64,000 bases of DNA, from positions 178,910-242,909 of the forward strand of contig JAOTRX010000004.1 in assembly GCA_030247675.1 (NCBI GenBank). The letters are read 5' to 3'. The notes below the pieces were generated by a model. That model did not search any database. It was given only the letters and a program-made list of their open reading frames with translations, and was not told where the DNA came from. Shown here piece after piece: positions 27,365-37,497 of the stretch (the first letter of the stretch is position 1; every line of letters starts with the position of its first letter). Source of the stretch: Desulforhopalus sp. (GTDB lineage: Bacteria > Desulfobacterota > Desulfobulbia > Desulfobulbales > Desulfocapsaceae). The position numbers were made by a program, and so were the translations under genes.

Positions 27365-30132
27365 ACAGGCCTCTCTTTAATAGCGTTTCTCAGTTCTTGA
27401 TAACGGAATACAAGTTCTGGTTTTAACCTGTTGAGCTCATCGAAAAAATTGTTGCGGGCAGCTGTTTCTATTGCCTGGGCAATCTCCCGCAAAAGTTCGG
27501 CGCCTACATTGCCGGCAGCTCCCTTTAATTTGTGGGCCTGGCCGGCAGCGGATATGGTATCCCCGCTTTCCACGAAAATTGTCAACTGCTGTACCTGGTC
27601 TTCGAGATCAGTCAGAAACACCCCTAGGATTTCATCGGCCATTGGTTTGTCTCCCAAAAGCCGGTCAAGCAGTACAGTATAATTAAGTACCTGAGAAACT
27701 GTTTCAGATAAAGGCCGGACATTTTCAGGATCTCTTGAGGTTGTCGTGTTTAGATCGATTCCATTCTGGAGTGCGGCAACAGGAGGCCCGGTAAGCCAGG
27801 TGTTTAAAATCCGTTCCAGGTCTTCAGGCATGATCGGTTTGGCCAAATAATCGTTCATCCCGGCTGCAAGGGCTTTCTGCCTGTCGCCTTCCATGGCATC
27901 GGCCGTCAAAGCGACAATCGGCAGGTGTCGATTAATAACGGTTGATCCAGGATCTCGGATAGCTGCGGTGGCCGCATAGCCATCCATTTCCGGCATGTGG
28001 CAGTCCATGAAAACCAGTGAGTAGGGTATGGTTTCAAGGGCTTTTATCGCTTCTTTTCCATTACAGACGATGTCAACAGGAAAACCAAGTTTTCCAAGTA
28101 TTCCGGCGGCTACTTTTTGGTTGATGAGGTTGTCTTCGGCTAGGAGAATCCTTCGTTTCACCATGTGTTTCTCGGGCAGGACATGCCGTGCCACAAAAGG
28201 GACGGACTGCTTGTTGCCGGAGTTTCGATTCAGACCCACAAGCGTTGTCAGGCATTCAAAAAGACCTAATTGTTTCACTGGTTTGCTCAGGTAAGCCGAA
28301 AAGCCCATCTGCTCCAGACGCGTTGCATCCCCAGGACGTGCAGCGGAACTCATCATCACCAGTCGCGTCTGTTTCAGTTTCTGATCCTGCTTGATGGCGG
28401 AGCCCAGCTGATCTCCACTCATAACCGGCATCTGCATGTCAATAATTGCGACATCAAACCCATCGCCTGATGCACTTGCCCGATGAAGGATTTCCAATGC
28501 CTCCGGGGCTCTTGAAGCTTCAGCGCACCTGCAGCCCCAGACCTTAAGTTGCTCTCTCAAGACAAAACGATTGGTCTTATTATCATCAACGATGAGAACC
28601 CGTTTTCCGGAAATATCGGCTAGCGGAAACGTAACGTCATCAACTGCTGTTAGCTGCTTTTGAAACTGCGCTGTAAACCAGAAACTCGATCCTTCTCCTT
28701 CTCGGCTCACAAGCCCTATATCTCCATCCATGAGCTCCACCAGCCGTTTTGAAATGGATAGTCCTAATCCGGTTCCGCCATATTTTCGCGTCGTGGACCC
28801 ATCCACCTGGGAAAAAGCGTTAAACAGCTTTCCTTGTTTGTCCTCCGCAATACCGATTCCTGTGTCTCGAATGGTAAAACAAATGCGGCAAGTGGTTGCT
28901 GTTTCACTGTCTAATGACACTTCAACAATCACTTCTCCGGTTTCAGTGAATTTAATGGCATTATTGACAAGATTAAGCAAAACCTGCCGCAGTCTCGCCG
29001 GGTCACCCAATAACCGGCTGGGAACCTCCGGGTGGACAATAATGACATACTCCAGGCCTTTTTCATGGGCCTTAAAAGCGGACAGATCCGCTACCTCTTC
29101 CAGGGTATCTCTAAGAATAAAAGCGATTACTTCAAAATCAAGCTTTCCAGCCTCGATTTTTGATAGATCAAGAATATCCTTGATCAAGGAAAGCAAAGCA
29201 TCTCCGCTGGCCTGAATGTTTTTGGCATAATCCTGCTGTTCCGGGGTAAGATCGGTTGACAGCAGAAGACCAGTCATTCCAATGACACCATTTATAGGTG
29301 TGCGAATTTCATGGCTCATATTGGCGAGAAACTCGCTTTTAGAAAGGTTAGCCGCTTCAGTTTCCTCAATTTTTTCCTTTAACTTTGTGATCATAAATAG
29401 AAATGATTGAGACAAATTCCCTATCTCATCTTTTCTGTCCAACATTGTCTTCTCAAATTTTACATTAAGCTCTCCGTCCGAAACGTTTTCGGCTAACCGG
29501 GAAAGTTTTATAATAGGCGCCGAAATTTTATGTGAAGAAAAAAATACAAAAAAGATACACGAAAGACAAACAACAATAATTAAAACAATACCAGCCGTTA
29601 ATATTTTTACATTGACTTTCTTTTTTTCTTCCTGAAGAACCTTAATATATGAAAGTTCCATTAGAATAAGGTTACCTGTATTCTCTCTTACAAATGCATT
29701 TTTCTGATTAAGGGATGTATATATTTTTGAAATATTTTCAATCTTTCCTTTCAAAACCTCATCTACGACTTCATCAGAGCTTTGAATCATTCTTATAACA
29801 ATATTCTTGAGCCCTTTATAATAAACCTTTATTTCATCTTCAATAATGACGGAATCAAGCTTTGCAAAAATTGACTGTAAATCTTTTTTGATAATAAGAT
29901 AATTTGCCATTCTCGTTTGATTGTTAATATTGTTGAGAATGGAATTGGAGCTTAGAACAAAGCGAGATGTTTCATCAATGATCGAATACTCGAGAATGAT
30001 GTGGTCAATTATTTTCTCATACTCCGCAGTAATTTTCACATGCATTCGCATTAAAACAACTATCAGTACAAATATTATACATATAATAGTGAGGGAAGTT
30101 AAAATTAGCCTGCTTTTAATGGTATTTATCAT
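27361..30132 (-). CDS. Hybrid sensor histidine kinase (HAMP-HisKA-HATPase-REC-REC-Hpt)
   Basis: 923 residues from the ATG at 30132, which has GGGA 7-10 nt upstream; an ATG at 30144 lacks such a site. Two transmembrane helices (about 8-29 and 173-198) enclose a helical periplasmic domain of about 140 residues. HAMP follows, then HisKA with phospho-His 274 ([12 protein letters not shown]), the HATPase catalytic domain, two receiver domains (VDDNKTNRF...[19 protein letters not shown]...[11 protein letters not shown]) and an Hpt domain ([13 protein letters not shown]). This is a TorS/LuxQ-like phosphorelay layout. The adjacent binding-protein gene suggests ligand sensing through a periplasmic co-receptor. 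The 5' part of the gene is AT-rich, unlike its neighbours. Confidence 0.93.
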   Translation of the reverse strand: MINTIKSRLILTSLTIICIIFVLIVVLMRMHVKITAEYEKIIDHIILEYSIIDETSRFVLSSNSILNNINNQTRMANYLIIKKDLQSIFAKLDSVIIEDEIKVYYKGLKNIVIRMIQSSDEVVDEVLKGKIENISKIYTSLNQKNAFVRENTGNLILMELSYIKVLQEEKKKVNVKILTAGIVLIIVVCLSCIFFVFFSSHKISAPIIKLSRLAENVSDGELNVKFEKTMLDRKDEIGNLSQSFLFMITKLKEKIEETEAANLSKSEFLANMSHEIRTPINGVIGMTGLLLSTDLTPEQQDYAKNIQASGDALLSLIKDILDLSKIEAGKLDFEVIAFILRDTLEEVADLSAFKAHEKGLEYVIIVHPEVPSRLLGDPARLRQVLLNLVNNAIKFTETGEVIVEVSLDSETATTCRICFTIRDTGIGIAEDKQGKLFNAFSQVDGSTTRKYGGTGLGLSISKRLVELMDGDIGLVSREGEGSSFWFTAQFQKQLTAVDDVTFPLADISGKRVLIVDDNKTNRFVLREQLKVWGCRCAEASRAPEALEILHRASASGDGFDVAIIDMQMPVMSGDQLGSAIKQDQKLKQTRLVMMSSAARPGDATRLEQMGFSAYLSKPVKQLGLFECLTTLVGLNRNSGNKQSVPFVARHVLPEKHMVKRRILLAEDNLINQKVAAGILGKLGFPVDIVCNGKEAIKALETIPYSLVFMDCHMPEMDGYAATAAIRDPGSTVINRHLPIVALTADAMEGDRQKALAAGMNDYLAKPIMPEDLERILNTWLTGPPVAALQNGIDLNTTTSRDPENVRPLSETVSQVLNYTVLLDRLLGDKPMADEILGVFLTDLEDQVQQLTIFVESGDTISAAGQAHKLKGAAGNVGAELLREIAQAIETAARNNFFDELNRLKPELVFRYQELRNAIKERPV

Positions 30133-30152
30133 GTTATTTCCCATTAAAGATA

Positions 30153-31187
30153 TTAATTTTTTATATAAACGTCTTCACGGGAGTGAAACCCATCTTTAAT
30201 AATAGTGTCATCCATATTTTCTTTTGTCACCGCTATAGGATCAATAAGATATGAAGGTACTTCAATGGCCCCATTATAAATAGTCTTATTCGGTTCAACA
30301 GCTTTTCTCTGTGCAATCAACATAGCAATTTGCGCCGCCTTTTCAGCGAGGAGTCGTATAGGTTTGTATACAGTAACTGTCTGCAAGCCTTGAACGATCC
30401 TCTGACATGCCGGCAATTCTGCATCTTGGCCGGATACAGGAACTTTGCCCGCCAATTCATATTCTTTGAGCGCCTGGATTGCGCCAAAAGCAGTGCCGTC
30501 ATTTGCACAAATAACAGCATCTATATGCTTATTTTTCTCTAAATACGCCTTTAGGTGATCAAATGCTATGTCAGGTCTCCAGTCTTCAGTAAACGTATCC
30601 AGTACAAGATTGATATGGCCGTTGTTGATTATAGGTTGTATTATATTAAAAGTTCCATTTTTTACTAAGTAGGAGTTGTGGTCATTCTGTGATCCTCCAA
30701 TATAGGCAAAGTCACCCCTATCAATAACAGATAGAATGCTTTTTGCCTGCAGTTCGCCTACCATTACATTGTCGAACGAAACATAAAAATCCAAATCACA
30801 GTTTTTAATCAGACGATCATAGGCGATTACCTTGATTCCCTCGTTATGAGCCATTGCAACAATATCTGCAGCAGTCTCACCATCATGAGGTACAATGACT
30901 AGGATATCGACCCCCTGCATTATCAAATTTTCTGCTTGGGACATTTGGAGAATACTGTCATTGTTGGCGAATTTTATATTAACAGCGCCTCCTAACTCTT
31001 TAACCTTTTCGGTAAATAATTTTTGATCTCTTAACCACCTTTCTTCCCGTCTGGTTCCCAGAGAAAAACCAATCGTTATATTTGACTTTTCTGAATCGAT
31101 CTGTGCCGCCGCAATACAATCTTGGAAGATGCCGATTAAAAAAAAAATCACAAAATAAACAACGCCATCTCTTGTTTTATTAATCAT
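30153..31187 (-). CDS. Periplasmic sugar-binding-like protein (XylF/RbsB family), orphan
   Basis: 344 residues from the ATG at 31187, which has TGAGGA 8 nt upstream and starts directly with a signal peptide; the ATG at 31223 does not. The mature protein follows the type I periplasmic sugar-binding fold: [43 protein letters not shown] and [17 protein letters not shown], closest in style to D-xylose-binding XylF. No permease or ATPase gene is near; the next gene, 20 bp downstream, is a hybrid kinase. By analogy with TorT-TorS, LuxP-LuxQ or XylFII-LytS it is probably a sensory co-receptor rather than a transport component. Markedly AT-rich. Confidence 0.88.
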   Translation of the reverse strand: MINKTRDGVVYFVIFFLIGIFQDCIAAAQIDSEKSNITIGFSLGTRREERWLRDQKLFTEKVKELGGAVNIKFANNDSILQMSQAENLIMQGVDILVIVPHDGETAADIVAMAHNEGIKVIAYDRLIKNCDLDFYVSFDNVMVGELQAKSILSVIDRGDFAYIGGSQNDHNSYLVKNGTFNIIQPIINNGHINLVLDTFTEDWRPDIAFDHLKAYLEKNKHIDAVICANDGTAFGAIQALKEYELAGKVPVSGQDAELPACQRIVQGLQTVTVYKPIRLLAEKAAQIAMLIAQRKAVEPNKTIYNGAIEVPSYLIDPIAVTKENMDDTIIKDGFHSREDVYIKN

Positions 31188-31314
31188 TTTCAAATCCTCA
31201 TTATTGACATGTATTTTACTCACTTGAAATAGTCGCTGGCCGTAATTGCAAGCATCGACAGGGCAAAACGATCTTTTGTTGAAATATTCTAAAACCAGTA
31301 CTGCCTATCATGTA

Positions 31315-31333
31315 AAACACACATTATGTGTTT
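31315..31333. promoter_or_regulatory. Perfect inverted repeat upstream of the sensory operon
   Basis: AAACACA (31315-31321), CATTA, TGTGTTT (31327-31333): a 7-bp perfect dyad 128 bp upstream of the binding-protein start. It has the shape of a dimeric regulator site. No clear -35/-10 pair was found next to it. Confidence 0.35.
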
Positions 31334-31410
31334 CCTCTAAAACTCTGGATGTTTCATATTTTAATCGTTTTATCTGGAAATTGGAAATATCGAGGCTGGT
31401 TTTGGCCAGG

Positions 31411-31575
31411 ATTTGATGACCATACCGTGAATATCAGCTTGCTGGCAATTTCCTTCGAAATTTCCCTTATCGTAGGTTATCGAGGAATTTTGCCGTCACC
31501 GGTTGCTGTAAGGCCTTGACGAGATCGGTCTGACTCTTCTCGATGCTGAAGAGACAGAGACCTTAAATAGGGATC
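31411..31575 (+). pseudogene. leuD: Decayed leuD 3'-end remnant
   Basis: Two blocks match leuD. Block one (31415-31471) encodes HTVNISLLAISFEISLI, aligning without gaps to NTVNNGLLAISLEPSLI of LeuD. Block two (31481-31563) aligns to leuD 26598-26680 with about 67 of 83 bases identical by hand count, and reads RHRLL-stop-GLDEIGLTLLDAEE against RRHRLLQGLDDIGLTLLHAEE. About 98 bases are missing between the blocks, which puts them in different frames, and an in-frame TAA lies at 31509-31511. It is therefore non-coding debris. It sits immediately outside the AT-rich sensory operon, on the same strand as leuD. Confidence 0.85.
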
Positions 31576-31624
31576 GTGCCGTGAAGCCCCCCGGCTATTT
31601 AACCGAGAGCCGGCAAGGGGAAAA

Positions 31625-32875
31625 CTAATTGGTCTTTTCTTTCATCTTATCGGGCAAATGTTTTGCTGAGATGACCAGGAAGTTGACAAGACCAGCAAAT
31701 TCGAAGAGTAGCAACAGTCCGAATCCGGCATTGAAACCGGTGACGGTGAGGGCCTGGCCCACATCTACCGTAAAGAGGCCGATGATCGCCCCAACCGCCC
31801 ACTGGGCCACAAAGGCGGCGACAAAGACCAGGAGATTGAGGGCGGTTGTCACCCGCCCGGAGAGATGTACGGGAAAGTCCTGAGAAAGGGCGGAATAGGC
31901 AACAACTCCGGAGGTGCCAAGAAAGCCGAAGGCCAGCCACAGGGGAAACAGCCAACCGGTCGGTTGCACCATCAGCAGGACCTGTACCAGCATGAATAGA
32001 GACATACCGACAACGGCAGTTATTGCCACACCGATACCCCTCCTGCTCAGCCTTTCAGCAAGCGTGCCGAGGATGATAAAGCCCGCAACCATTGCTGCGG
32101 CAACCCAGAAAAGCGTATCGGCCACCTCAGCCCGACTGAGTTTGCCGATATGTGTCAGCCATGGTCCTGCCCATAGCCCCTGGATGGCCATAAAAGCCGC
32201 CTGGGATGCGGTGGTCAACGGGGCGGTCCGCCAAAACATCCTGCTGGTAAAAATCTCCTTAATTCCGAGAATTTGGTTGTTCAGGTTTTCTTTTTTTTCG
32301 TTAAGTCCTGGTTTTTCCGGTACGATCAGGAAGACTGCCCCGGCGGCGGCCAGGGTGAGGATGGCAAGGCCCATGAACACCCCCCGCCAGTCGGTAATCT
32401 TGAGAGCCGCCTCTACCGGGGAAGTCGCCGCCAGGGCGCCAAGTCCGCCTGCGGCCATCTGCAGGCCGTTGATGAGCGGCCATTTTGCTTTCTCAAACCA
32501 CAGGGTGTATGCCTTGAAGGCGGCCATCAGACAGGCGGAGACGCCAAGGCCGATACAGGCCCGGCCGAGCACCAGACCGAAAAGTTGTGTGGCGCTGGAA
32601 AAAATCAGGGCGCCGAGAGCGGCAATGAGCAGCAGCGCCGCCTCAACTCTGCGCGGCCCATAGCGGTCAAGGAGGACGCCGAGGGGCAGCTGGAAGGAGG
32701 CAAAGGTGATGAAATATACGGCGGTGAGCATGCCGAGGGCGGAAGGGCCGATACCGGTGTCGGCGATCAGATCCGGGGCGATGACCGCGTTGACTACCCG
32801 GTACAAATAGGAAAGAAAATAGCCGGCGGCAAAGGGGAGAAAGACCCGCAAAAGGGTCGCTGGATGCAGGCTCAT
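31625..32875 (-). CDS. Major facilitator superfamily transporter
   Basis: 416 residues with about 12 hydrophobic segments. The motif-A-like DRYGPRR lies between helices 2 and 3, and a charged central loop (PEKPGLNEKKENLNNQ) separates the two halves. It should be a proton-coupled or facilitated transporter in the inner membrane; the substrate is not evident. The gene is downstream of the 3D-lipoprotein gene (40-bp gap, same strand). Composition is again GC-rich, marking the end of the AT-rich segment. Confidence 0.88.
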   Translation of the reverse strand: MSLHPATLLRVFLPFAAGYFLSYLYRVVNAVIAPDLIADTGIGPSALGMLTAVYFITFASFQLPLGVLLDRYGPRRVEAALLLIAALGALIFSSATQLFGLVLGRACIGLGVSACLMAAFKAYTLWFEKAKWPLINGLQMAAGGLGALAATSPVEAALKITDWRGVFMGLAILTLAAAGAVFLIVPEKPGLNEKKENLNNQILGIKEIFTSRMFWRTAPLTTASQAAFMAIQGLWAGPWLTHIGKLSRAEVADTLFWVAAAMVAGFIILGTLAERLSRRGIGVAITAVVGMSLFMLVQVLLMVQPTGWLFPLWLAFGFLGTSGVVAYSALSQDFPVHLSGRVTTALNLLVFVAAFVAQWAVGAIIGLFTVDVGQALTVTGFNAGFGLLLLFEFAGLVNFLVISAKHLPDKMKEKTN

Positions 32876-32915
32876 GGTGATTTCCTATCGCCCTTAGATG
32901 TTGGAAATTGGTTGA

Positions 32916-33467
32916 TCATCGGGAACTTTCGACGGTTACCCGAAGCTTCTTTTTCCCCCATGCACGGGCATCGCCATGGGAGTCGAAATAGAGATCAATG
33001 CGCGTTGGGCCTTTAATACTCTTGCCCCGGTCCTGAATGGTACCCCAGCCATAGCCGGGGACGTACATCCGGGTTCCAAAGGGGAAATATTTGGTGTCGG
33101 CTGCTATGGTACCGTCCTTGGGCATGAAATACCAGGGGAAGAGTATCAGGCGGATGGGGATCATCCAGGGACGGGTCAAACTGTCTATGGAAAAGAAGCC
33201 TTCTTCCGGTTCATACGGCACCGTGCCGCTGGCGGTAAGGCCGTTGTAGGGTTTGCCGGTCCGGGGGCCGGCGCTGACATAGCGATTCCAGAAATCCAGT
33301 TTCAACCAACGCCAGCTGCCTCGCTCCCAGCTGCAGCAGATGGAACAGCCGCAATAGGCGGTGGTGTCGAGGACCTTGGTGATCGTCGGTTTGGCACATC
33401 CACCGAAGAAAAGCAGGAGCAGCATGAGTGGCAGCAGAACCGTCGTTCGCTTATGCCGGATTGCCAT
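32916..33467 (-). CDS. 3D-domain lipoprotein
   Basis: 183 residues from the ATG at 33467 (AGGA upstream). A lipoprotein signal is clear: KRTTVLLPLMLLLLFFGGC, with lipobox FGGC and Cys at about 24. The C-terminal domain has the three-Asp signature of the MltA/Rpf-type 3D fold (YGWGTIQDRGKSI, RIDLYFDSHGDA), which in MltA forms the lytic-transglycosylase catalytic site. A preceding segment has a cysteine cluster (TTAYCGCSICCSWE). It probably acts on peptidoglycan at the outer membrane. It lies 26 bp after the mutL stop on the same strand; the functional link is unclear. Confidence 0.83.
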   Translation of the reverse strand: MAIRHKRTTVLLPLMLLLLFFGGCAKPTITKVLDTTAYCGCSICCSWERGSWRWLKLDFWNRYVSAGPRTGKPYNGLTASGTVPYEPEEGFFSIDSLTRPWMIPIRLILFPWYFMPKDGTIAADTKYFPFGTRMYVPGYGWGTIQDRGKSIKGPTRIDLYFDSHGDARAWGKKKLRVTVESSR

Positions 33468-33493
33468 TATGGTCCTGAAAGAATGTCTCGCAG

Positions 33494-35455
33494 CTATGTC
33501 CGATAGAACCACTTTTTAATCTCCTCGCGGCTGAACTGGCGGACGACCGGCCGGCCATGGGGGCAATGGGAGAAAAGATCCGCCTTGGCCATCTCACCAA
33601 GCAACTTGTCAATCTCCATGGGAGTCAATTCCGTCCCGGCCTTTACCGCCGCCTTGCAGGCCATGGTTGCCAGGATGGTGTCCAGGCAGCCGCCCCGGTC
33701 TGAGCTGTTGTCTTCGCTGCCGAACTTTTCCAGAATATTCAGAAAAAGGTCAAGCGGGTTGGTAGTGCCGGCCAGCGCCGGGATGGCTGAGATGATGTAG
33801 GTATTGCCGCCGAAATCGCGGATGGAAAAACCCATTCGGTCTATTTCCTCGCTGAATTTTTCCACAAGTCTTGCCTGAAAGAGAGAAAGCTCTACCGATA
33901 CCGGAAACATCAGGTTTTGCCGTGCAATTGCCGCCTTTTGATATTGATTGTGGAGCTTTTCAAACAAGAGTCGCTCATGGGCGGCATGTTGATCGATGAC
34001 CAGGAGACCTTCGCTGTTGCGGCAAAAGATATACAAATTATCGTATTGGCCGATAACCAGAAGATTATGGGCGGGGGCTTGCGGCTGTTGTCTTGCTGCT
34101 TCTTTGGACGGCGGAGTGTCTTCCTGTCGGCGGCTGGGGCTTGGCAGAGGCTCGGCGGTTGCCAGAAGGGATTGTGGCCGAGGGGATTGCGCCGGCTCGT
34201 GACTAGGCCCTGATGTCGGTAAGTGTTCCGCGAAGGATCTTGCCGCTGCAGCCGATGCCGGCCGGGAAGTTACTGAAACTGCTTTCTCTGTCGACAACGA
34301 TGCCCCTGGCATCTCCATGGCCGGGATTCTGTCACTCGTCCCATACCGGGGCAATGGGTCAGGTAAGTTGCCCGGCGATTCATCAGTCGTCCCGGATTCA
34401 AAGGGGATGGCCCTTGGTTCGCTGGCAAGACTCGTCGCGAAGATGGTCATCTTCAGGATATCTTGCTGGTCGCGCATGGCCTTGGCCACCGAGTCGAGGA
34501 CCAGCTGGTGGACCTCTTTCGAGCTGCGGAAACGCACTTCGTGTTTGGCCGGATGGACATTAACATCGACTTCGCTGGGAGGCAGGGTGAGATGGATGAG
34601 TCCGGAGGGGTTTTTGCCCTTCATGAGAAAGCTGCGCATGCCTTCGGTCACTGCATGGACGATCATCCTGTCGCGGATGATCCGTCCGTTTACAAAGATC
34701 CGCAATCTGGCTGGGCCAATGGTCACCTTCTCCGGCGGCAGGAGAAACCCGCTTACTTCGTGGCCGGCAGGGCCTTTCTCACCTTTGCCGATCTCGATAA
34801 ACCGGCCTTCGTAGTGCAGGAGAACAGCCAGTCGTTCGGCTACCGACAGGGTGCGATCGAGGGAAACCGTTTCCCGGCCATCGATACGCAGGATAAAGGT
34901 GGTGGACGGCGAAGAAAGGGCGTAGTTCTTGATGACTTCTTCGATATGACTGAGTTCGGTGCGGGCCGAACGGAGGAATTTTCGTCTGGCCGGGGTGTTG
35001 CCAAAGAGGTTGCGCACCTCGCAGGTCGTGCCGTAGCCGCAGCCGGTTTCATGGGCCTTGGTCAGCTTGCCGTACTGTAACACCACTCGCGACCCGAGGG
35101 CTGCCTCAGCCGGTCTTGAGGTAATGGTCAGCTCGGAGACTGAACCGATAGACGGTATGGCCTCACCGCGAAAGCCAAGGGTGGCAATGGCGGTCAGGTC
35201 TTTTTCGGTTGCCAGTTTTGAGGTTCCGTGTCGTTCAAGGCAGAGCAGGAGATCGTCCTCGTCCATGCCCGCACCGTTGTCGATGATGCGGATCAGTCGT
35301 GTGCCGCCTCCTTCGATTTCCACCTCGATGCGGCTTGCCCCGGCATCAAGGCTATTTTCCAGCAGCTCCTTTACCACCGAGGCCGGACGTTCGACGACCT
35401 CGCCGGCGGCGATCTGATTGGCAAGCTGTTCGGGAAGGATACGGATTTTTGCCAT
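33494..35455 (-). CDS. mutL: DNA mismatch repair protein MutL
   Basis: 653 residues from the ATG at 35455, giving the invariant N-terminus IRILPEQLANQIAAGEV. GHKL ATPase motifs are present (ENSLDAGA, DNGAGM, TLGFRGEA). A proline- and serine-rich linker (about 380-460) leads to the C-terminal dimerisation domain. That domain contains DQHA-x2-E-x4-E (DQHAAHERLLFE), the metal site of nicking MutL proteins, so this MutL is probably an endonuclease of the MutH-independent type. It cooperates with MutS, which is outside the window. An in-frame extension to 35632 overlaps the divergent murein-synthase start and is not used. Confidence 0.96.
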   Translation of the reverse strand: MAKIRILPEQLANQIAAGEVVERPASVVKELLENSLDAGASRIEVEIEGGGTRLIRIIDNGAGMDEDDLLLCLERHGTSKLATEKDLTAIATLGFRGEAIPSIGSVSELTITSRPAEAALGSRVVLQYGKLTKAHETGCGYGTTCEVRNLFGNTPARRKFLRSARTELSHIEEVIKNYALSSPSTTFILRIDGRETVSLDRTLSVAERLAVLLHYEGRFIEIGKGEKGPAGHEVSGFLLPPEKVTIGPARLRIFVNGRIIRDRMIVHAVTEGMRSFLMKGKNPSGLIHLTLPPSEVDVNVHPAKHEVRFRSSKEVHQLVLDSVAKAMRDQQDILKMTIFATSLASEPRAIPFESGTTDESPGNLPDPLPRYGTSDRIPAMEMPGASLSTEKAVSVTSRPASAAAARSFAEHLPTSGPSHEPAQSPRPQSLLATAEPLPSPSRRQEDTPPSKEAARQQPQAPAHNLLVIGQYDNLYIFCRNSEGLLVIDQHAAHERLLFEKLHNQYQKAAIARQNLMFPVSVELSLFQARLVEKFSEEIDRMGFSIRDFGGNTYIISAIPALAGTTNPLDLFLNILEKFGSEDNSSDRGGCLDTILATMACKAAVKAGTELTPMEIDKLLGEMAKADLFSHCPHGRPVVRQFSREEIKKWFYRT

Positions 35456-35543
35456 GACTGAGGACTTTCCAGTTGATAGTTGACGGCCAGATGTTAGAGT
35501 GTGGCGGGCGGGGCCCGGCCCTTTCTGCGGGCGAAACATTACC

Positions 35544-37460
35544 ATGAGTGTTACGACAGTGTCACCAGCAAAACTAAAGAATCCGGAGATCCAAGAAGAA
35601 GGTGGTGCTGACGCCGACCGAGGTGCCACCACCTGTGCCTATACGGACAAGCACATCTCATTTTTCTTTATCTTTGTCTGCCTGCTCCAGACCGCCTTTC
35701 TTGGCGGAATGCTGTACTTTCTTGTCAGTCTGAAGATTCCTGATATCGGCGCCGTGGCCAGCTACAATCCCTCCCAGGCGACGATCATCTACGACCGGAA
35801 AGGTGAGATTGTCGACCGGATGTTCATTGAGGACCGTACCGTTATTCCCTTAAGTGCCATGTCGCCGTATTTGCCGAAGGCCTTCGTTGCCGCCGAGGAT
35901 GGGCGGTTTTATGAGCACCCCGGCCTTGATTTTTTCTCGGTTCTGCGGGCGGCGATCAACAACATTATCGATGGAGCGAGGAGCCAGGGCGGGTCGACCA
36001 TCACCCAGCAGGTCATCAAATCGCTGCTGCTGACGCCGGAGAAGACCTATATCAGGAAGTTCAAAGAGGCAATTCTGGCCTGGCGGATAGATAAATTGCT
36101 TAGCAAGGATGAGATCCTACATATCTATCTTAATCATATTTATCTCGGCGAAGGTGCTTATGGGGTTGAGGCGGCGGCCCAGACCTATTTCGGGAAGAGT
36201 TCATCGGAACTCACTCTTGCCGAGTGCGCTCTGCTTGCCGGTCTACCCCAGGCACCAAGCCGGTATTCGCTCTTTGATCACCTGGACAAGGCCATCGAAC
36301 GGCAGAAATATGTCCTCAACCGCATGGCCGCCGACGGCCATATCAGTGCTGCTGCGGCGCAGCTCGCCTTTATTGAAGAAATCAATCTCGGTATCCGCCG
36401 CCGGCAGCAAGCAACCGACGATACCGGATACTATCTTGAGGTGGTGAAACGGCAGGCCCGGGCCATGCTCGGGGTACCGCTGCAAAACGCCGGGGTGCAC
36501 ATTTACACTCATCTTGACACGGCAATGCAGGAATTGGCAGGAGTGGCGGTGCGGCGGGGCGTGCGGGCAAGTTTTGCCCGGCAGACCGTTGCCGGCAAGG
36601 ATACCAACACCCTGCTCCAGGGTGGACTGGTGTGCATCGAGACTGCCACCGGCAGGGTCTTGGCGGCAGTGGGTGGCACCTCTTTTTCCCTTTCCCCTTT
36701 TGACCGAGCCACCCAGGCCAAACGCCCGGCCGGATCGACCTTTAAACCCTTTGTGTATGCGGCGGCACTCAGCCAGGGCTGGGCCCCGGATTCACTGATC
36801 GAGGACAGTCCACTGACCGTTACCGGCAAGGACGGCAGGCCCTGGAGTCCACAAAACTACTCCGGTCGCTATCACGGGGAAACGACCCTGATCGATGCTC
36901 TGGCCCATTCACTCAACACCGCTACTGTCCGGTTGATGCAGAAAACCGGTTATAAGGAGGTGCATAAGATCGCCAAAAGCGCCGGCCTCGGACCAAATTT
37001 TCCGAACAATCTGTCTTTGGCCCTCGGGGCAACCGAAGTGTCAATCCTTGATATGACAGCGGCTTACGTTCCCTTTGCCGGCAATGGCACCTATATCGAG
37101 CCGTCATTTATCGAAAAGATTGTCCTGGCCGAAGGCATCACCCTTTCACCGGAACGGGGACGGAAGCGTCGGACGGTGCTCGGGGTCGGGGTACTTTCGC
37201 AGATGCGCAGCATGCTGCGGGCGGTGGTGATGGAGGGTACCGGCAAGGCGGTCATCGAGGTGCCCGGTGTAGCCGGCGGTAAGACCGGCACCACCGATGA
37301 CTATCGCGACGCCTGGTTTATCGGCTACGACGACCAATACACCGCAGGGGTCTGGGTTGGCAATGATCGCAATGAGTCAATGGGCACCGGCGAGAGCGGC
37401 GGGGCGGCCGCGGCGCCGATCTGGCGGGATTTTATGCTGGCCCTGCGCGGTGGGCAATAG
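35544..37460 (+). CDS. Penicillin-binding protein 1A (bifunctional murein synthase)
   Basis: 638 residues from the ATG at 35544; an upstream GTG at 35499 is possible but lacks a site. A cytoplasmic tail precedes one transmembrane helix (about 38-62). The glycosyltransferase 51 domain shows EDGRFYEHPGLD, QGGSTITQQ and KEAILAWRIDK. The transpeptidase domain shows the serine SxxK (GSTFKPF), SxN (HSLNTAT) and KTG (GGKTGTTDD) motifs. It polymerises and cross-links peptidoglycan on the outer face of the inner membrane and is the target of beta-lactams. It is divergent from mutL, their start codons 88 bp apart. Confidence 0.94.
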   Translation: MSVTTVSPAKLKNPEIQEEGGADADRGATTCAYTDKHISFFFIFVCLLQTAFLGGMLYFLVSLKIPDIGAVASYNPSQATIIYDRKGEIVDRMFIEDRTVIPLSAMSPYLPKAFVAAEDGRFYEHPGLDFFSVLRAAINNIIDGARSQGGSTITQQVIKSLLLTPEKTYIRKFKEAILAWRIDKLLSKDEILHIYLNHIYLGEGAYGVEAAAQTYFGKSSSELTLAECALLAGLPQAPSRYSLFDHLDKAIERQKYVLNRMAADGHISAAAAQLAFIEEINLGIRRRQQATDDTGYYLEVVKRQARAMLGVPLQNAGVHIYTHLDTAMQELAGVAVRRGVRASFARQTVAGKDTNTLLQGGLVCIETATGRVLAAVGGTSFSLSPFDRATQAKRPAGSTFKPFVYAAALSQGWAPDSLIEDSPLTVTGKDGRPWSPQNYSGRYHGETTLIDALAHSLNTATVRLMQKTGYKEVHKIAKSAGLGPNFPNNLSLALGATEVSILDMTAAYVPFAGNGTYIEPSFIEKIVLAEGITLSPERGRKRRTVLGVGVLSQMRSMLRAVVMEGTGKAVIEVPGVAGGKTGTTDDYRDAWFIGYDDQYTAGVWVGNDRNESMGTGESGGAAAAPIWRDFMLALRGGQ

Positions 37461-37497
37461 CTCCGGGTGCAGGGTAGTGTGGGGGGTATCATTTTAA

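Noticed and set aside
26722..31400. Sensory cassette as a mobile element with its own integrase
   Set aside because: No integrase, transposase or inverted terminal repeats are present; only the leuD remnant hints at past insertion.
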